64,000 nt of DNA from Phoronis australis (taxonomy: Eukaryota > Phoronida > Phoronidae). This document shows, piece after piece, positions 61,901 to 64,000 of this stretch. Both the position numbers and the translations under genes were made by a program. The stretch is from positions 213,094-277,093 of the forward strand of contig NMRA01000537.1 of the NCBI GenBank assembly GCA_002633005.1. Reading direction: 5' to 3'. Under the pieces are notes generated by a model. That model ran no database searches. It was not told the origin of the DNA and saw only the letters and a list, made by a program, of their open reading frames with translations. Every line of letters begins with the position of its first letter. The stretch's first letter is position 1.

Positions 61901-62108
61901 ACCACGGTAACGTGTGAGCCTTGTTCCGAGTTAGAATCGCGATTACTACGGTTGGGTGTTGGAAATTTGGCTCGTTCTCGCTGTCAACAGGTAGAAGCTC
62001 TGAGTGAATATACACAGTCTGAGATAAAAATATAAATATAAATAAATAAGATAAATATAACGCCGTTTTCAGACAACTCCAACAAGGCACCTTTCGCTTC
62101 GTGGACAT
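37689..62108 (-). CDS. COLGALT: Procollagen galactosyltransferase (GLT25/COLGALT), complete
   Basis: ER-lumen enzyme adding galactose to hydroxylysine in collagens and collagen-like proteins, the first step of collagen glycosylation (family knowledge). Thirteen exons in 5' to 3' order: 62108-61849, 50350-50196, 49262-49141, 48412-48348, 45553-45282, 44014-43895, 43311-43229, 42726-42620, 40611-40537, 39919-39859, 39457-39330, 38408-38205, 37938-37689. All are GT-AG with matching phases, giving 633 codons; human COLGALT1 is close to that length. Marks: N-terminal hydrophobic signal (about residues 14-34), TVVIAILTRNKAH, DHNADNT, D-V-D-N at 182-185 (DxD-type), VPMVHSTFLIDLR, VYMINLVRR, GEIGCFLSHY opening the second transferase domain, FEDDVRFE (about 452-459), VGRKR, PVDEYLPIMF, PTHYTGEAHYISDTE, and C-terminal HDEL for ER retention. 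Nothing is broken. The first intron is 11.5 kb. Substrate specificity is inferred from family. Confidence 0.96.
37939..38204. other. COLGALT intron 12
   Basis: Non-coding, AT-rich. Confidence 0.6.
38205..38408 (-). CDS. COLGALT: COLGALT exon 12
   Basis: Phase 2 to 2, acceptor GTGTATTCTAG, donor GTTTGT (weaker than consensus). Encodes YVGRKRLVQEYEPEVHGAPS, YSYWTLSYMLSIKGAKKLL and PVDEYLPIMFNRHP, all strongly conserved in the second GT domain of the family. Confidence 0.95.
39330..39457 (-). CDS. COLGALT: COLGALT exon 11
   Basis: Acceptor AATTGCAG, donor GTAAGC chosen over an overlapping GTGTAA because it gives phase 2 and restores D-L-V-Y-V-G-R-K-R across the junction. Encodes YQRALLFEDDVRFEAFFRRK; E-D-D is the acidic metal-binding-type motif of the C-terminal transferase domain. 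Confidence 0.94.
39859..39919 (-). CDS. COLGALT: COLGALT exon 10
   Basis: Acceptor GTTTTTCAG, donor GTAAGT, phase 2 to 0. Encodes RPMTMGEIGCFLSHYFIWED, matching the G-E-x-G-C-F-L-S-H-Y signature of glycosyltransferase family 25. The junction with exon 9 adds one Ser relative to the vertebrate H-G-R-P text. Confidence 0.95.
40537..40611 (-). CDS. COLGALT: COLGALT exon 9
   Basis: Acceptor TACCTGCAG, donor GTAATA, phase 2 to 2. Encodes NESYLEKLGVKQIPGFADPY; I-P-G-F-x-D-P-Y is conserved. Confidence 0.92.
40881..42062. mobile_element. Repeat element with ACTTGGCGAAAT ends
   Basis: ACTTGGCGAAAT at 40881 and its complement at 42051-42062 bound the block. Additional direct copies stand at 41044 and 42037, and the last pairs with the right end in a 12-bp palindrome with a 2-bp loop. 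40881-41043 and 41044-41200 are tandem units rich in GATGAC repeats. The 162-codon minus-strand frame 41601-42089 lies inside and has no family similarity. Confidence 0.6.
42620..42726 (-). CDS. COLGALT: COLGALT exon 8
   Basis: Acceptor CATTTGTAG, donor GTAAGT, phase 0 to 2. Encodes VYMINLVRRPERRRLMLAML then the VFDAVDGK text: start of the second transferase domain. Confidence 0.95.
42850..43095 (-). repeat. Dispersed repeat R, inverted copy
   Basis: Shares TTAATTAATTTGCTCAAGGT (in inverse) and TTTGGAC-rich text with 47930-48230 and 53105-53450. All three copies lie in COLGALT introns. Confidence 0.55.
43229..43311 (-). CDS. COLGALT: COLGALT exon 7
   Basis: Acceptor CTCCTTCTAG, donor GTTGGT (weak), phase 1 to 0. 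Encodes GQGVPLLASPHVKVQYPMKD then KMSFDQ, the link between the two domains; D-K-M-x-F-D is conserved. Confidence 0.9.
43895..44014 (-). CDS. COLGALT: COLGALT exon 6
   Basis: Acceptor CTACCACCAG, donor GTGAGT, phase 1 to 1. Encodes GVQMHVVNTVFFGYMLQPNG then ENERFIFLKGES; aligns with the V-Q-M-Y-V-C-N..Y-G-F-L-P region. Confidence 0.92.
44015..45281. other. COLGALT intron 5 with a MITE
   Basis: Mostly non-coding. The MITE at 44501-45052 accounts for about half of it. Confidence 0.5.
44501..45052. mobile_element. MITE with GCTTTCCCAT ends
   Basis: The left end GGTGCTTTCCCATCAGGGGA and the right end on the other strand CTCTCTTTCCCATTAAAGGC are inverted repeats. Sub-terminal GAAGCTTCG and GAAACTTCG palindromes are scattered through both halves. 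The target duplication is unclear. Confidence 0.6.
45282..45553 (-). CDS. COLGALT: COLGALT exon 5
   Basis: Acceptor CCCCTGTAG, donor GTGAGA, phase 2 to 1. Encodes TIVAPMLNTTSAYSNFWCGM, RTPDYFPI, KKGCFPVPMVHSTFLIDLR and YDDIIVFALN: the most conserved part of the first transferase domain. Confidence 0.96.
45554..48347. other. COLGALT intron 4
   Basis: No exon or recognised element in 45554-47900. Dispersed repeat R (47930-48230) is near the exon 4 side. Confidence 0.45.
47930..48230 (+). repeat. Dispersed repeat R
   Basis: Shares CATGATTCTAAAGATTGGGA-type text, CCAATATT.CCTATTT and GAGCAAAATAATTAATTTT with 53105-53450 (same orientation). Confidence 0.55.
48348..48412 (-). CDS. COLGALT: COLGALT exon 4 (DxD motif)
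   Basis: Acceptor TGTTTCAG, donor GTAAGT, phase 0 to 2. Encodes YTDVDNFLLNQKTLQLLMAL. D-V-D-N corresponds to D-A-D-N of vertebrate COLGALT, a DxD site needed for nucleotide-sugar/metal binding (family knowledge). Confidence 0.94.
48621..48680. repeat. TG/CG microsatellite
   Basis: (TG)n with GC interruptions; open frames around it are low-complexity. Confidence 0.95.
49141..49262 (-). CDS. COLGALT: COLGALT exon 3
   Basis: Acceptor ACTTTTAG, donor GTGAGT, phase 1 to 0. Encodes FGYEDETSIVEWSDSRIGHV then RQQALEYARDVWADYIL; W-S-D-S-R and R-x-x-W-A-D-Y-I-L are family marks. Confidence 0.95.
49408..49917 (-). mobile_element. hAT-like MITE, full length, 6-bp target duplication
   Basis: Inverted copy of the 14164 element: CAGGGCTTTGAATGACC at the left and GGAAAATTCCAAGCCCTG at the right. 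It is flanked on both sides by ATTATC (49402-49407 and 49918-49923). Confidence 0.85.
50196..50350 (-). CDS. COLGALT: COLGALT exon 2
   Basis: Acceptor ATTTTCAG, donor GTAACG, phase 2 to 1. Encodes RSDHNADNTTSIIHEWLTHT, matching the D-H-N-x-D-N-T text of the family. N-T-T is a potential N-glycosylation site. Confidence 0.95.
50351..52516. other. COLGALT intron 1, proximal part
   Basis: No exon, promoter or known element recognised; small frames are unsupported. Confidence 0.4.
52517..52875. mobile_element. MITE, TGAACTTGGAAT family, copy 2
   Basis: Same ends and interior as 29139-29539 (TGAACTTGGAATCTTGCTTA ... GGATTCCCAGTTCA), about 40 bp shorter. Confidence 0.8.
53105..53450 (+). repeat. 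Dispersed repeat R, third copy
   Basis: Contains GTGATTCTAAAGATTAGGAC and GAGCAAAATAATTAATTTTC in the order seen at 47930-48230. Confidence 0.55.
53675..53720. repeat. Short hairpin element (GAGAACCAGTTT family)
   Basis: 12-bp arms GAGAACCAGTTT and AAACTGGTTCTC with loop GATGCTCATTATTCAGTGG, the reverse complement of the 11561-11606 loop with small changes. Confidence 0.75.
54375..55312. repeat. Tandem near-identical copies around a single N (54860)
   Basis: 54375-54859 and 54861-55312 share their start (TAAGCCTACACCTAGCATCT) and end (CTATGCTATCAGAAAAG). The first copy has an extra 31-bp internal duplication (AGCTGGTTCTCAAATGAT twice). The pattern is that of two alleles in series. Confidence 0.88.
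55313..58871. other. COLGALT intron 1, middle part
   Basis: Non-coding; no element with two recognisable ends. Confidence 0.4.
58872..60340. mobile_element. ~1.45-kb TIR element
   Basis: The left end (near 58890) AAAAATGTTTGGCTAACTTT and the right end on the other strand AAATTTGGCTAACTTTGGAA (near 60320) continue for about 90 bp as inverted repeats, including GATCGGATTCATAT. No transposase frame. Partial copies at 22640-22760 and 31395-31775. Confidence 0.7.
60341..61848. other. COLGALT intron 1, distal part
   Basis: Contains poly-G tracts at 60368, 61451 and 61548 and a single arm of the GAGAACCAGTTT hairpin family near 61355. No exon. Confidence 0.4.
61849..62108 (-). CDS. COLGALT: COLGALT exon 1 (signal and start)
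   Basis: ATG at 62108 (minus strand), donor GTGAGT, phase 2. Encodes a basic start MSTKRKVPC, a hydrophobic stretch LYLSYLFIFIFLS (signal peptide or anchor) and TVVIAILTRNKAHTLPWFFG, the first beta strand of the N-terminal transferase domain. Confidence 0.95.
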
Positions 62109-62580
62109 TTTCAGGATGTGTGTACGACGGCAGTGACACCTTCACTCTGCGTCAAAAAAAAACGTGCGCAATATCGGCTAGTTGAAAATTTTTCCAACAG
62201 ATCCTGGTTATATTGGCTTTGTGTGACACTATGGAGTACGTTGTAGCTTTTTTCCAATTTGTTTCCATAAATTTTAATATTTTATAAGCCCTTATCTAGC
62301 TTTTAATTGTCTTCGCACACAATATGGAAAAGTCCATAGTGTTTGGGTAAAGGTTAAGCAAGTATGTTTGTCAAATGTTTATTTTACACGACAGTTTCAT
62401 AAACTGGAACGGGACTTCGTTTCCACAGAAAAAATATTCATGAAAAACAATCAAACATTTACGGTAGACATTTTGTATGAATAAGGAATCAAGTTGAGTA
62501 AAATTGAAATTTAAAGTAGGCTGTCTCGCTAGTCCCCTTTCAGGTGAACCATACACCCCTTCAAAGTAGGTCAGGCGAAA
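62109..62580. promoter_or_regulatory. Possible bidirectional promoter region
   Basis: 472 bp between the COLGALT start codon and a candidate first exon on the + strand. The + start is in AAAATGGCGAC, again a YY1-like context. No TATA box with a clear position. Confidence 0.35.
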
Positions 62581-62649
62581 ATGGCGACTTTCTTGAAATG
62601 TATTTTTGGACCCCGGCTTTTTCGTCTGCATAAAACCTCACAAAGACAG
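62581..62649 (+). CDS. Candidate first exon of a divergent gene (mitochondrial-type leader)
   Basis: ATG 62581 (A at -3, G at +4), open for 23 codons to a donor GTATAC at 62650, phase 0. It encodes MATFLKCIFGPRLFRLHKTS plus three residues: hydrophobic/basic, no acidic residue, consistent with a mitochondrial presequence. The rest of the gene would lie at right, largely outside the window; I could not find the next exon before 64000. It could be a chance frame. Confidence 0.4.
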
Positions 62650-62799
62650 GTATACTGATATGGTTCCGTTGGCATAACTTACTTACTGTGCTACTAGATT
62701 GTGTCCAGAAATTATTGGGTCTCCGACCAGTTCTGGTAATCCTGCAATTTAGTTGTCTAAAAAATTTTCGGATGTCAATCAGCCAGGACTGGCAGGAAT

Positions 62800-63010
62800 C
62801 AGGTAGCCAGCCAGCTAGCTGTATGAAGACTATCGTCAAAATACAGCTAGGTACCACTGTGTGTTAATCTTCCATAGACCTCGAAACTGCACGCAGCCAG
62901 GGTAGTTCTGCTCGTCGCCTCGCATGAAACTTGTATCAACATGCAAAGCTGAAGTGACTAAAGACCGGACATGCAAAATCTGGGAATCAACTGACCTTGC
63001 CCGTTACAGC
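62800..63010 (-). repeat. SINE core-domain copy, minus strand
   Basis: On the - strand reads GACGAGCAGAACTACCCTGG, a GAGGTCTATGGAAGATTAAC block, then GACGATAGTCTTCATACAGC and AGCTGGCTGGCT. It aligns with the bodies at 4405, 6160 and 20040. Confidence 0.55.
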
Positions 63011-63780
63011 CATTTAAGTGAAAAACAATGCAACAAACATCTGTTTCTTGCGTAACTCTGCAACTTTTGTAACAATGTAAAGTATGTCGTCGTTTTGAAA
63101 ACAGTACGCTCGTGTCACGCGCACGCGCCACTTACTAAGATTTTGCATCATTCGCAGCAGCAGAAAATTTGTTGTGACATTCGGTTTGGTGGTATTAAAA
63201 TACTGAAAATTTGTAACAAAGTAAAACCAGTTCCAACCTCGTGGAAGATGAACAGTTGAATGAAGAATCGGAGAAACAAGAAACTGGCCAATAGGTGACG
63301 CAATATTTCATGGCACCGAAAGCCAACGCAAAAGATTGCTCCATAACTTTAGGTGCAAAATAACAGTAGAATGCCAATTTTTCCACTACCGGTAAATAGT
63401 TTAGTTTACTCAAGGATGGGTGTAGATTTTAACGACACTAATTTTGTGTCAGATTTTATTTGGTGAGTTTTATTACCCACGGTGCAAAGCTGTATATTTA
63501 ATATACAGCTTTGTACCAAGGCTAAGGGCCAGGGCACTTGGGTGACAAGACAACGGTAAACCACTGACACTGTGAATCACTTTATGTTTGTTTATCACTA
63601 GCATCCAATAAATAATGGAGTTATTTTTTACAATCCGGCTTGATAAACTTACTTGATGTCACTATTTTCTGAATCCTCGAGGTGATTCCAGAAATGTATT
63701 ACTTGTTTTCAATGGTCTCTTTTTTATTCTTGACTAACAGTAGAGACGGTGAAGCTCGGAAACTTTTCGGCAAATTACAC
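63011..63780. other. Non-coding, right flank
   Basis: Near 63485-63510 the palindrome-like CTGTATATTTAATATACAG sits beside GCTTTGTACCAAGG text resembling the CCTTGGTGGAAAGCTGTATA part of the long transposon. No exon recognised. Confidence 0.4.
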
Positions 63781-64000
63781 CTCACTCTGGTTAAAACATC
63801 AATTTCCTCTTGTGCCCATAGACTGACACCTTAGGAGATCGTTGATATCTTTAATTCCTTCCAACTCAAACAAATATTCCCGTAATCAAACTTTTTTCTC
63901 AAGCATTCCTTTGTTCAGTTGTCCAAATCGGCAAATGGCCATTTTTATCTCTGTATGCACCAGGAAATATGACGTGATATCTCCTGGCTTCACTGCAGCC
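63781..64000. repeat. Dispersed repeat shared with 20380-20700
   Basis: TGACACCTTAGGAGATCG, CTCAAACAAATATTCC and AATCAAACTTTTTTCTC in the same order as the 20.4-kb copy. Runs off the window. Confidence 0.5.

Overview
The window is nuclear DNA from an invertebrate animal. It shows spliced genes with GT-AG introns, microsatellites, tRNA-derived SINE modules and many short inverted-repeat DNA elements. No prokaryotic feature is seen. The exact phylum cannot be fixed from the sequence. The proteins are metazoan, and the haplotype divergence suggests an outbred marine invertebrate such as a lancelet, hemichordate, echinoderm or cnidarian (inference).

Two genes converge on about 34-37.7 kb. On the + strand, one STAT transcription factor gene runs from MSQW at 6591 to the stop at 32950. 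A possible extra first exon lies at 829-917, in phase with the STAT gene. The exons cover the N-terminal interaction domain, part of the coiled coil, the DNA-binding domain, linker, SH2 domain, tail tyrosine and a transactivation tail. It most resembles the STAT5/STAT6 branch. On the - strand, a complete 13-exon procollagen galactosyltransferase gene (GLT25/COLGALT family, 633 codons, C-terminal HDEL) runs from 62108 down to 37689. Its first intron is 11.5 kb. About 470 bp upstream of its start codon and facing away, 62581-62649 looks like the first exon of another gene on the + strand, with a mitochondrial-type leader.

The introns and flanks are packed with repeats. These include a long divergent inverted-repeat transposon family (2.3-5.2, 19.4-20.2, 24.1 and 27.5-28.8 kb), hAT-like MITEs with CAGGGCTTGGAAT ends, several other MITE families, minisatellites, and a SINE core domain found in at least four divergent copies.

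The most important structural observation concerns the assembly. Every isolated single N (2653, 7424, 24375, 54860) sits at the junction of two nearly identical tandem copies. These look like unmerged allelic contig ends rather than true duplications. One of them doubles the first STAT coding exon. Another carries a transposon in one copy and an empty site in the other. A longer gap of Ns covers 27940-28266. The two genes have no evident pathway link: STAT acts in cytokine/JAK-type signalling and COLGALT modifies collagen in the ER.
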